A stretch of DNA of 64,000 nucleotides from an uncultured Bacteroidota bacterium (GTDB taxonomy: Bacteria; Bacteroidota; Rhodothermia; Rhodothermales; Salinibacteraceae). Shown piece after piece: positions 42,259 through 50,017 of the stretch; positions within the stretch are counted from its first letter, which is position 1, and each line of letters begins with the position of its first letter. The position numbers and the translations under genes are program-made. The notes below the pieces were generated by a model. The model saw nothing but the letters and a program-made list of their open reading frames with translations. It did not search any database and had not been told where the DNA came from. The stretch lies in NCBI GenBank assembly GCA_913056185.1, contig CAJXLV010000014.1:1-64000 (forward strand), in the 5' to 3' direction.

Positions 42259-42720
42259 TCATGGGTCCGAGGGACGGACGATCCACTCGGGCGGAATGCC
42301 GGTGCGGAGCTGCTGGTCGGCAATGTGGAGGAGGCGCTGCTGCTCGGGCCAGGAGAGGCGGGCCGCGGCCTCCTGAGCCGGCAGCCAGGCAAAGGTGTCG
42401 TGCTCCTCGTTTAGCACTGGATCGGACGGCAGGGCGGCGGCAAATGCTGGAATGAGGTTGATGCGATCGGCCTGCCATTCGTAGAAGGCGTTCACCGAGG
42501 GGAGGGTCCAGAGCCGGAGCGGGGCGTGCCCGGTTTCTTCGGTGACCTCTCGTTGGGCCGCGGCCCAGGCGGCTTCGCCGTCCTCGATCTTTCCCCCTAC
42601 CATGCGCCACTGCCCTGCGTACTCGGTGCCTGGAGCCCGGCGGAAGAGCAAAAACTCGGGGTTGCCGGAGGTTGTGCGGTAGGGGTAGACGTCGACGACG
42701 CGGATGGCTGTGTGTGGCAT
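42259..42720 (-). CDS. Nudix hydrolase
   Basis: A 153-residue pyrophosphohydrolase. The Nudix box spans residues 43-65: G43, E49, R57, E58, E61, E62 in GKIEDGE...REVTEETG, so the metal site is complete. The N-terminal strand and 'RRAPGTEYAGQWRMVGG' resemble dATP pyrophosphohydrolases of the NudB class; an alternative is a dihydroneopterin triphosphate pyrophosphatase. Convergent with cinA (17 bp gap). It has a palindrome 38 bp upstream of its ATG, a candidate regulatory site. Confidence 0.88.
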   Translation of the reverse strand: MPHTAIRVVDVYPYRTTSGNPEFLLFRRAPGTEYAGQWRMVGGKIEDGEAAWAAAQREVTEETGHAPLRLWTLPSVNAFYEWQADRINLIPAFAAALPSDPVLNEEHDTFAWLPAQEAAARLSWPEQQRLLHIADQQLRTGIPPEWIVRPSDP

Positions 42721-42757
42721 GGGCCGCGGGGCAGGCGGGGCGAAGTAGATCCGAAGA

Positions 42758-42769
42758 AATACATGTATT
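42758..42769. promoter_or_regulatory. Perfect 12-bp palindrome AATACATGTATT
   Basis: The motif is AT-rich in a GC-rich chromosome and lies 38 bp upstream of the Nudix ATG on the minus strand. It suits a dimeric transcription factor site or part of a core promoter. The regulator is unknown. Confidence 0.35.
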
Positions 42770-42957
42770 CAAGCGTCATCCTGAGCGACCGACGACCAGG
42801 GCGCGGAGGGGGCGGGCCCGCAGGGGCCTCCCCGCCCTTCTTCCGAGAGATTCCCCCCAGGAGCACTTGCTACGCAGCGCCTCGGCTCCGCTTCGTACCC
42901 CGGAAGGAGGGCCTCGCTGGCGCTCAGAGCGCTCCGCCCGTCATGACGTTATGGGGG
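42770..42957. repeat. Possible dispersed intergenic repeat
   Basis: The left end reads GCGTCATCCTGAGCGACCGA, close to the GTCATCCTGAGCG end of widespread intergenic repeats; the right end (about 42922-42955) reads CGCTCAGAGCGC then CGTCATGACG, a loose inverted match. GC-rich arms lie between. One copy only is present here, so this rests on resemblance. Confidence 0.35.
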
Positions 42958-43099
42958 CGCGTTCATACCGGGGAGCGCAGGAACCGTCCGAACGTCCGCC
43001 ATGATTGCAGTTCTCTGAAAGAGCGGGGGCACGGGCCGGCAATCACACATCTCGTTGATACGAACACTCCGTGCCCCACACCCATGTCCCACAACACGA

Positions 43100-43111
43100 G
43101 TTGATATCGAC
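43100..43111. promoter_or_regulatory. Imperfect palindrome GTTGATATCGAC
   Basis: Ten of twelve positions are symmetric. It lies about 130 bp upstream of the first gene of the putative metal locus and could be a Zur/Fur-type or other operator. It does not match the canonical Fur box, so the call is tentative. Confidence 0.22.
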
Positions 43112-43240
43112 GGCGACAAGCGCAATGTCGCGACGCCCGAAAGATGAGCGCATGTGCATGTGTGGTCGTGCTCACCCGAGGAACCAGGGGACACGTGCGG
43201 CGATTGTTCCCGCGCACTTATGCCAACGTCCCCCTGAGCC

Positions 43241-43621
43241 ATGTCTCAGCGCCGTCCTCTTTTGGCCCGCCTCCTGCTTCTGGCGTTTGTCGTCGGGAGC
43301 GTAGTGGGCCCGGTTTTTCACCGGGTGGACCACGCGGAGGCACAAGAGAGGAAGCAAAGCAATGCGGCGTGCCATGCGTCCGAGGTCCACAACGCCGACA
43401 CGGCCGTCTGGACGGGGGCGACCAAGGACGGCATCGTGCCGGAGTGCGTGCTGTGTACGACGCGCCTTCTGGTGCTGCCGCCGGTGCCGGTGCGCCCCGC
43501 TTCGCCTCGCGTCGCAGGGACCGAGGGGCGCCGTCCAGGGCCGGACCGCATCGCGACTCTGGCCGTCTCCCACCAATTCATCCGAGGGCCTCCGGGGGCG
43601 TCGGAGGCCCGTCTGGCGTAG
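43241..43621 (+). CDS. Small exported His/Cys protein (DUF2946-like)
   Basis: A 126-residue protein with an N-terminal hydrophobic signal (residues about 8-24). Potential metal ligands are H27 and H31 (HRVDH), C44-H45, H50, and a C69-x-x-C72 pair (CVLC). After that it becomes hydrophobic then Arg/Pro-rich. The His-rich start, CxxC and small size recall DUF2946-type proteins encoded beside metal TonB receptors, but identity is uncertain. The next gene is a ZnuD-like TonB receptor 191 bp downstream on the same strand, supporting a periplasmic metal-binding role. The C-terminal third looks low-complexity and could be degenerate. Confidence 0.6.
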   Translation: MSQRRPLLARLLLLAFVVGSVVGPVFHRVDHAEAQERKQSNAACHASEVHNADTAVWTGATKDGIVPECVLCTTRLLVLPPVPVRPASPRVAGTEGRRPGPDRIATLAVSHQFIRGPPGASEARLA

Positions 43622-43812
43622 CCGCCGTGTTGCCGTCCGCCGCGGACCGCTGCTGAACCGGTCGCCCACGATCCACTGCGTGGGCGCGCAGCCGTAGCCC
43701 CGGCGGCCCTCCGTGCGACCGCTGCGCGGACTGGGTCTCTGCCTCTTTTCTCTCCCCGTAGCAAGCCGGGGACCCCGCTCCGCGTCGTTGCACCACACCC
43801 CTTCTGTCCCTC

Positions 43813-46221
43813 ATGACTCTTCGTACGGTTCTTTCGAGCCTTCTTCTTCTCATTGCGTTTTCTGTAACGATCGCCTCGGCCCAGCAGTCTGGCCGCGGCG
43901 TGGTCGCTGGTACTGTAACGGGCCCGGACGGCGCGCCCCTGCCGGGCGTGCAGGTCGTCGACCCGGCCTTCCAGCGCGGCACTACCACCGGCGCCGACGG
44001 CCAGTACCGCCTCGACAACCTGCCTCTCGGCGAGCACACCCTCGAATTTCGCTTCGTCGGCTACCAGACCGCCGTCCGCACCGTGACGCTCGAAGCCGGC
44101 GAGACGGCGACCGTCGACGTGTCGCTCCAGACCCGTGTGCTGGAGACGCAGGGCGTCACGATTACCGGCACCGCCCGCGCCCGCAGTACGCTCCGCGCGC
44201 CGCAAGACGTGGACGTGATGGATGCGCAGGACCTCCAGGGCACCAGCAGCGCCGCACTCGGCGAATTGCTGCAGGAAAACGTGGACGGCGTGTCGTCCGT
44301 CCAGACGGGCTCGCAGGCGGGCAAGCCGGTGCTTCGGGGCCTGAGCGGAAACCGGGTCGTGCTGTTGAAGGACGGCATCGCGCAGGAGTACTACCAGTTC
44401 GGCGTCCGTCACTTTCCCACCACCAACGCCAGCGAAGCCGAGCGCGTAGAGGTGGTACGCGGGGCCAGCAGCATCCTCTACGGCTCCGACGCCCTGGGCG
44501 GGGCCATCAACGTCATCAGCAAGCCCGCCCCCACCACCGGTGTCGACGAATTCGAGGTCAACGGGTCCGCGTCCACCCAGTACTTTACCAACAACAACGA
44601 GCGGGCGGTCTCTCTCGACCTGAGCGCGGCGCAGGGGAACGTGGGCTGGCGCGTAGGGGCCGAGCGCCGCATCGCCGATAACTACCACACGCCCGACGCT
44701 TCTCCCTTCTCGGAAACGGGGAAGGGAGGCACCTACGGCGACCCGCGCTACACCGGCGAGGTGCCCTTCACCAATTTCGAGCAGTGGAGCACCTACGGAC
44801 AGGTGGGCCTGCAGGGCGCGTTCGGGACGCTCCAGCTCTACGGCGACTACTGGTCGAACGCCCACAACTTCCTTCTTCCCGCGGGCGGCACGCCGGGACA
44901 GACGCCGTTCCCGGCCGCCGGCCTCGGCCAGAACCTGGCGCACAGCAACGTCGCGTTGAAGGGCAACATCGTCGCCGATGGCTTCGTGTTCAAGCCGCGC
45001 CTGAGCTGGCAGCGCTCCATCCGACAGTCGGGCGCGCCGGGCACCAACCTGGGCGATATTCGCGACGACGGCGGGCTGGGGGGCTTCGACTACCCGCTCG
45101 ACCTCAAGACCGACATCTACACCGGGCGCCTGGAGGTGGCGCATCCCTCGATCGGCAATCTCAGCGGCACGATTGGGGCGGAGGTGCAGCACCAGGACGC
45201 CGACACGCGCGGCCCGGCCGAGCTGCAGCCCTCGGCCCGCACGTGGAATACCGGCGTCTTCTTCTTTGAGGACCTGGACCTCGACCCGGTGACGCTCTCG
45301 TTCGGGAGCCGGCTGGACGTGCGCACGGTGGAGGCGGTGTCCAACGACCGCACCACTGATTCCGACCAGCTGGACAACACGTACACCACCCTTTCGGGGG
45401 CCGTGGGGGCCAGCTACGCGTTCGGCGACGGGATCGCGATCGCGACGAACCTGAGCTCCGGCTTCCGCGCGCCCTCCATCTTCGAGCTCTACGCGAGCGG
45501 TGTGCACGGCGGCGTGGCGGCCTTTCAGGTCGGCAACCCGGATCTGGACCCGGAGCGCTCCTACAGCGCCGATCTGTCGCTGCGCGTGCGGCGCGACCGC
45601 CTCACCGCCGAGGTGACCGGCTACGTCAATGCCATCCAGAATTACATCTACCTGGAGAATACGGGTGAGAAGGGCCCCAATGGGAATCTTCCGAAATTTG
45701 CCGCCGACCAGACCGACGCCCTGATCCCGGGCATCGAGGCGACGGTCGAGACGAGCCCGCTGCCGTGGCTGCAGGTGGGCGGCTCCGCCGCGGTGCTCGA
45801 CGGCACCGGCGACGGCCTGGGGGCGGACGGGGGCGACGGCGAGCTTCCGCTGCTGCCGTCCAACACCGTCAGTGGCTTTGTGCGCTGGGTTCCCGCCGAC
45901 ACGGGTCCCCTCAGCAACTCGCAGGTGGAGCTCTCGCTGAAGCGGTCGCTTGAGAAGGACGCTGCCGGCCGGTTCGAGCCCTTCTCCCAGTTCGACGAAG
46001 GCTTTGGCCCGCCGTTCGGCACGGCCTCGACGCGCGCCTACAGCGTCGTCAACGTGGAGGCCCGCACCACGCTGGCGCTGGGCCTGGGCGCGCCCCTCAC
46101 CGTCTCGGTCGGCGTGGACAACCTGCTCGACGAGACGTACCGCGACTTCCTGGACACGTACAAGGGGTATGCACTCTCGCCAGGGCGGGACGTGCAGTTC
46201 AGCCTGTCGACCTCCTTTTAA
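43813..46221 (+). CDS. TonB-dependent receptor, ZnuD-like
   Basis: An 802-residue outer-membrane receptor. Signal peptide 1-24 (ending IASAQ); residues about 27-107 are a carboxypeptidase-like regulatory domain (GTVTGPDGAPLPGVQV); the plug follows about 110-235 with 'KPVLRGLSGNRVVLLKDGI' and 'EVVRGASSILYGSDALGGAINVIS' (partial); the rest is a barrel ending in Phe. The segment 'LYASGVHGGVAAFQVGNPDLDPE' (about 555-577, quoted in part) resembles the ZnuD-type zinc receptors' ...H-G...F..GNP.L.PE block. Neighbours (CobW GTPase, ZIP-like carrier) fit zinc or another divalent metal. The ligand is inferred, not shown. Confidence 0.85.
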   Translation: MTLRTVLSSLLLLIAFSVTIASAQQSGRGVVAGTVTGPDGAPLPGVQVVDPAFQRGTTTGADGQYRLDNLPLGEHTLEFRFVGYQTAVRTVTLEAGETATVDVSLQTRVLETQGVTITGTARARSTLRAPQDVDVMDAQDLQGTSSAALGELLQENVDGVSSVQTGSQAGKPVLRGLSGNRVVLLKDGIAQEYYQFGVRHFPTTNASEAERVEVVRGASSILYGSDALGGAINVISKPAPTTGVDEFEVNGSASTQYFTNNNERAVSLDLSAAQGNVGWRVGAERRIADNYHTPDASPFSETGKGGTYGDPRYTGEVPFTNFEQWSTYGQVGLQGAFGTLQLYGDYWSNAHNFLLPAGGTPGQTPFPAAGLGQNLAHSNVALKGNIVADGFVFKPRLSWQRSIRQSGAPGTNLGDIRDDGGLGGFDYPLDLKTDIYTGRLEVAHPSIGNLSGTIGAEVQHQDADTRGPAELQPSARTWNTGVFFFEDLDLDPVTLSFGSRLDVRTVEAVSNDRTTDSDQLDNTYTTLSGAVGASYAFGDGIAIATNLSSGFRAPSIFELYASGVHGGVAAFQVGNPDLDPERSYSADLSLRVRRDRLTAEVTGYVNAIQNYIYLENTGEKGPNGNLPKFAADQTDALIPGIEATVETSPLPWLQVGGSAAVLDGTGDGLGADGGDGELPLLPSNTVSGFVRWVPADTGPLSNSQVELSLKRSLEKDAAGRFEPFSQFDEGFGPPFGTASTRAYSVVNVEARTTLALGLGAPLTVSVGVDNLLDETYRDFLDTYKGYALSPGRDVQFSLSTSF

Positions 46222-46392
46222 AGCGCCTGCGGGCCGGACGAAGAGCAGGGGCGCAGTGGAGGCCGCGCTGCCCCCTGCCCGTCCCGCTCCCACGATGAAT
46301 CCTCAACGTGGCCTCTCCGGGGCATCGGGGAGCCTCTCATTATTCTCAACGTACTCCTCACTCATTCCACTACGATTGCACTGAACACCGCA

Positions 46393-46857
46393 ATGACTGT
46401 ACTCTCGCACGTTCCCAAGTCCGTCTGTTCCCTTCTCACAGTCCTCGCGCTCTCCGTCGCGCTGGGCGCCTTCCTCCCAACCCCCTCCCACGCACAGGAG
46501 GCCGAAAAGACCGTCGTCGTACACATCGGACAATACTCCAACGACCTCCACTCGGCCACGATGGGCGTGAGCCTGGCCCATAAGATGCAAGAGGCCGGCG
46601 CGCAGGTCACCATCTTTGTCGACCGCGAAGCCGTACGGATGGGCGAGCAGGGGCAGCCGCTCCTCACCTACGGCGATTCGGATCTCGATACGCTGCTGTC
46701 GAACTACCTCGACGGCGGCGGCTCGGTGCTCGTGTGCCCACACTGCGCGGAGCTCGGCGGCGTCGAGCCTTCCGAGCTGCGGGACGGCTTCGAGATGGGC
46801 ACGCAAGAGTCCATTACCGAACTGTTCATGAACGCCGACACGGTGGTGGACTACTGA
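46393..46857 (+). CDS. Exported DsrE-like protein with CPHC motif
   Basis: A 154-residue protein with a signal peptide (residues 1-34, ending SHAQ) and a DsrE/DsrF-like domain: 'VVVHIGQYSNDLHSATMGVSLAHKMQEAGAQVTIF' (quoted in part, about 41-76), 'GQPLLTYGDSDLDTLLSNYLDGGGSVLVCPHCAELGG' (partial). The C115-x-x-C118 pair sits where DsrE proteins have their sulfur- or metal-binding cysteine. Most family members are cytoplasmic sulfur-transfer proteins; export is unusual. It follows the TonB receptor by 171 bp. A role in binding or delivering metal or sulfur in the periplasm is inferred. Confidence 0.75.
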   Translation: MTVLSHVPKSVCSLLTVLALSVALGAFLPTPSHAQEAEKTVVVHIGQYSNDLHSATMGVSLAHKMQEAGAQVTIFVDREAVRMGEQGQPLLTYGDSDLDTLLSNYLDGGGSVLVCPHCAELGGVEPSELRDGFEMGTQESITELFMNADTVVDY

Positions 46858-46887
46858 GAGAACTTAAGCAGACCGCCGGCAGCACAA

Positions 46888-46929
46888 CGGACGCCTGAAC
46901 GCGTCCGCGGTCCTCAATCCGGGATTGAG
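46888..46929. promoter_or_regulatory. Two adjacent perfect dyads between DsrE-like and bicupin genes
   Basis: CGGACGC/GCGTCCG (46888-46907, 6-nt loop) is followed by CTCAATCC-G-GGATTGAG (46913-46929). The first could be a terminator stem without a T-tract; the second, nearly spacer-free, looks like an operator 93 bp before the bicupin start. Confidence 0.4.
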
Positions 46930-47021
46930 AGTCGGAGCGGGCGGCCCATCGCCCAGGCTGTTGGCGCGACTATCGTTGTGTAGACCTTCGATCTCTTTTC
47001 GACACACACCAGCGAGACCCC

Positions 47022-47666
47022 ATGACTCCTCCAGACCAGAGTATTTCTCGTCCTGCGAGCGACCACGTGACAACGGTGCACCGGACCCCGTACGCGGTTG
47101 TGCGTCGGGTCGATCTCCCGGCAGGAGCGGGCCTTCCGGAGCACGAAGGCGGTCCGCGGGTCATCTACTCCCTCCGCCCGTACACGATGCGGTTCGAGGC
47201 CGAGGGGCAATCGTCCGAACGGCACTTTGAGGCCGGGGACGTCCACTTCCACGCGGAAGGGCCGCACGCGGTGCAGAACACGGGCGACCAGCCGGCCGCC
47301 TTCCTTGCCTTTGTGCGCACCGACGGCTCCCTGCCCGCCGGGGCTCCGGACGAGGACCTTGGCGACGCCGCCGCGTCCCTTCCCGACGGCGCCTCCCACG
47401 AGGTTGTGCTCGAAAACGATCGTGTGCTGGTGCGCCGAGTGGCGCTGGAGCCGGGCGCGTCGATCCCGCCGCACGACGCCCCGCCCCCGCGCATCGTCTA
47501 CGCCCTCACGAACTACACCCTCACGATTGGAGACCCGGAGGACGACACCCGAGAGGAGCGGTCGTTTGCGGAGGGGGACCTGCACGACCAGGGGCCGGGC
47601 CGGGAGCGGGTGGAGAACACCGGCGACACCCGGGCGGCGTACCTGGTGGTCGCCTTCAAGCAGTAG
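47022..47666 (+). CDS. Bicupin domain protein
   Basis: A 214-residue cytoplasmic protein (no signal) with two cupin repeats. The first has potential metal ligands H41 (PEHEGG), H75, H77 ([12 protein letters not shown]) and H82. The second has H151 (PPHDAPP) and H188 (DLHDQGPG) but lacks the final His, where 'RVEN' replaces 'AVQN'-type sequence, so only the first half may bind metal. Repeats share the '[11 protein letters not shown]' / '[11 protein letters not shown]' strand pair. No substrate is evident. It lies between the DsrE-like and CobW genes on one strand, so a metal-handling or signalling role is inferred from context only. Confidence 0.8.
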   Translation: MTPPDQSISRPASDHVTTVHRTPYAVVRRVDLPAGAGLPEHEGGPRVIYSLRPYTMRFEAEGQSSERHFEAGDVHFHAEGPHAVQNTGDQPAAFLAFVRTDGSLPAGAPDEDLGDAAASLPDGASHEVVLENDRVLVRRVALEPGASIPPHDAPPPRIVYALTNYTLTIGDPEDDTREERSFAEGDLHDQGPGRERVENTGDTRAAYLVVAFKQ

Positions 47667-47724
47667 ATTTCGTGCCCCAAAGGCCCTTCGTCGTTCTTGC
47701 TGCCAGTTTCTATTCGTGTTTGTA

Positions 47725-48930
47725 ATGCCCGATAAGCTTCCCGTCACCGTTCTGTCCGGCTACCTCGGCGCTGGCAAGACGACACTCCTCCAGCACATTC
47801 TTCACAACGCCGAGGACAAGCGCATTGCCGTCATTGTGAACGACATGGCCGAGGTCAACATCGACGCCTCGCTCGTCGAGGAACAGTCCGACCTCGTCCA
47901 GACCGAAGAGAGCCTGGTGGAGATGTCGAACGGCTGTATCTGCTGTACGATGCGGGAGGACCTGCTCACCGAGGTCAAGGAACTGGCCGACGACGGCCGG
48001 TTCGACCATCTGGTGATTGAGTCGAGCGGCATCTCGGAGCCAATGCCGGTGGCCGTGACGTTCGACCTGTCCGACGAGTTTGGGCACACCCTCTCCGAGA
48101 TTGCGAAAATCGACACGATGGTGACGGTCGTGGATGCGCACCGGTTCACCGAGGACTTCAACTCGACCGATCTGCTCGCGGATCGGGGGCAAGAGACCGG
48201 GCCGGACGACGAGCGGACCCTGGTCGATCTGCTGGTCGATCAAGTTGAGTTTGCAAACGTCATCCTGATCAACAAGACGGACCTCGTCTCCGACGAGCAG
48301 GTCCAGTTTTTAAAGAATGTGCTCCGGACGCTCAATCCGGAGGCAACGCTCATCCCGACCCAGCACTCGGAGGTCGATCTGGGCGCGATCATGGGCACGG
48401 GGGCGTTCGATTTTGAGGCCGCTCAGAACATGCCGGGGTGGGTCAAGGAACTGGACGGCGAGCACGTGCCGGAAACCGAGGAGTACGGCATCACAAGCTT
48501 TACGTACCAGGCACGGGCGCCCTTTCATCCCCGGCGCTTCTGGGACTTTTTCCAGGGGCCGTGGCCCGGCGTCATTCGGGCGAAGGGATTCTTCTGGCTC
48601 GCCACGCGCAGCGCTCTGGTCGGCGAGCTGTCGCAGGCGGGACGGATGCGAGACCAGCGCCCCACCGGCTACTGGTGGGCGGCCCTTCCCGAGCATCGAT
48701 GGCCGGACGCTTCACGGCAGCAAGAGCGTATCCTCGACCGCTGGGATGACACCTATGGGGATCGGCGGCAGGAACTTGTCTTCATTGGCGTCGACGTCGA
48801 CGAAGCCGATCTGCGCCGGCGACTTGATGGGTGCCTGATGACAGAGGTGGAGATCGATGCGTATCATGAGGCTCCGTCGTCTCTTTCCGATCCCTTCCCC
48901 GACTGGGCGGTGGAGCAGTCCGCCCGGTAG
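47725..48930 (+). CDS. CobW-like GTP-binding metal chaperone
   Basis: A 401-residue G3E GTPase of the CobW/ZNG1/YciC class. Walker A GYLGAGKT is at residues 12-19; the metal-binding CxCC motif is C71-I-C73-C74 (NGCICC); '[10 protein letters not shown]' near 97-106 is the switch-type element and NKTD the guanine motif (about 180). A CobW C-terminal domain follows from about 255 ([14 protein letters not shown]...). No long His-rich loop is present. These proteins deliver zinc (or cobalt) to client enzymes under metal limitation. Start: ATG 47725. It is part of the same-strand run with the ZIP-like gene 86 bp later. Confidence 0.9.
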   Translation: MPDKLPVTVLSGYLGAGKTTLLQHILHNAEDKRIAVIVNDMAEVNIDASLVEEQSDLVQTEESLVEMSNGCICCTMREDLLTEVKELADDGRFDHLVIESSGISEPMPVAVTFDLSDEFGHTLSEIAKIDTMVTVVDAHRFTEDFNSTDLLADRGQETGPDDERTLVDLLVDQVEFANVILINKTDLVSDEQVQFLKNVLRTLNPEATLIPTQHSEVDLGAIMGTGAFDFEAAQNMPGWVKELDGEHVPETEEYGITSFTYQARAPFHPRRFWDFFQGPWPGVIRAKGFFWLATRSALVGELSQAGRMRDQRPTGYWWAALPEHRWPDASRQQERILDRWDDTYGDRRQELVFIGVDVDEADLRRRLDGCLMTEVEIDAYHEAPSSLSDPFPDWAVEQSAR

Positions 48931-49016
48931 GGGGGCAATCGTCTGTCGTTTTTGGTGTCGCTGGGGGCTCGGCCTCTTTTTTGGATTTCACAAGTGCACG
49001 GAACTCAATCACTGCC

Positions 49017-49910
49017 ATGACTTCGCTGCTGTCGCGTTTGAAGAATCGAGAGGACTCCGTAGGGGAAACGATGGCCCTGCTGACGGGAGGGGGCGGGATG
49101 GTTGTCCTGACTGCCGTCGGGCTGGCGGCCTCCCTGACCAAGCTGCTTGCCATCGCCTGGGTAGCGTTTGGGGCGATGATGGTGGGAGCCTGGATGGGCG
49201 CCCGGTCCGAGGAGGGAGCCTCCGCCGCGACGAAGCAACGGGGCGTGGGGCTGGTCTGGGCCTACGGGCTGTCCAGCGGGGCGATGATCACGAGCGCAAC
49301 CCTGTTTCTCGTCCCGAATGCAATTTCTCACCACGCGGCCCTCGGCGGACTCGGCATCGCGGTCGGCATCGTCGGCGGGTTTTCGATCCACACGCTGCAC
49401 GCCGGGTCGGGGCACACGGGCGGTGCGGCGCGCTCCGTGACCTGGGAGTTGACGCTGCACGCGCTTGGGGCCGGCCTGGTCATCGGGGCCGTCTACGCCG
49501 CAATGCCGGCGCTGGGGTCCACGCTCGGCCTCGCCATCGTGTCGCACAAGGCACCGGCAGGCTACGCGGCGGCCCGTCGGCTGCGCCGGCACGGCCGGTC
49601 GGTGTTGCCGCTGCTGCTTCCGGCCGCGGCCGTGGGCCTCACCGCCCTGCCCGTGGGCCTCGCCGATCCGCCGACGCTGAATGGCCTCCACGCCCTCGTG
49701 TTTGGGGGCGCCACCGGCCTTTTCCTGCACGTGGCCCTCGACTTTCTTCCTCGGTGTGAGTGGCGGCACGGGCTGCACCCGGGCGCGGCAGGCGGCTCCG
49801 GCGATCGGGGTGGGGCGGCAGGGGGGCACGCCCACCGGCTGCGCTGGCGGGCAATAGGGAGCACGCTCCTGGGGGGCGCGGTGGTCGTCGCAGCGTGGGC
49901 CCTGCTGTAG
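49017..49910 (+). CDS. ZIP-like divalent metal transporter
   Basis: A 297-residue polytopic protein with about 7-8 membrane segments. H148 in LTLHALGAGLVIG and H177 in AIVSHKAPAGYAAA occupy the positions of the ZIP transport-site histidines on segments 4 and 5. The second motif reads HKAPAG where many have HEIPHE or HNIPEG, so ion choice may differ. A His-containing loop (HHAALGG, HTLHAGSGH at about 105-133) could sense metal. The ATG at 49017 is preferred over a TTG at 48981. Context (CobW, TonB receptor) suggests zinc uptake across the inner membrane. Export or another cation cannot be excluded. Confidence 0.75.
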   Translation: MTSLLSRLKNREDSVGETMALLTGGGGMVVLTAVGLAASLTKLLAIAWVAFGAMMVGAWMGARSEEGASAATKQRGVGLVWAYGLSSGAMITSATLFLVPNAISHHAALGGLGIAVGIVGGFSIHTLHAGSGHTGGAARSVTWELTLHALGAGLVIGAVYAAMPALGSTLGLAIVSHKAPAGYAAARRLRRHGRSVLPLLLPAAAVGLTALPVGLADPPTLNGLHALVFGGATGLFLHVALDFLPRCEWRHGLHPGAAGGSGDRGGAAGGHAHRLRWRAIGSTLLGGAVVVAAWALL

Positions 49911-50017
49911 GGGCTGCTGGGGCAGGCGCCCCGGCCGCTCGCCTGCATGCCCGAACGGTTTGCCTCCGCAGGCGTTGGTGGAGTGTCGTCTTTTGGACTG
50001 TCCACCTGCGTCTGCCT

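Larger units (their letters stand above)
42721..43240. other. 520-bp non-coding region before the metal locus, including repeat-like sequence
   Basis: No gene found. It holds the AATACATGTATT palindrome near the Nudix start, a repeat-like element at about 42770-42955 (see separate entry), and AT-richer sequence with small dyads around 43052-43111 before the exported His/Cys protein. These include TCGT-TGAT-ACGA (43052-43063) and GTTGATATCGAC (43100-43111). Confidence 0.5.

Noticed and set aside
43071-43304. Short plus-strand ORF upstream of the exported His/Cys protein
   Set aside because: No signal or domain; it overlaps the better-supported gene from 43241 in another frame.
43318-46293. 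991-codon minus-strand ORF opposite the ZnuD-like receptor
   Set aside because: Low-complexity Arg/Gly/Ala/Val composition, no motif, and fully overlaps a convincing TonB receptor; explained by third-position GC bias.
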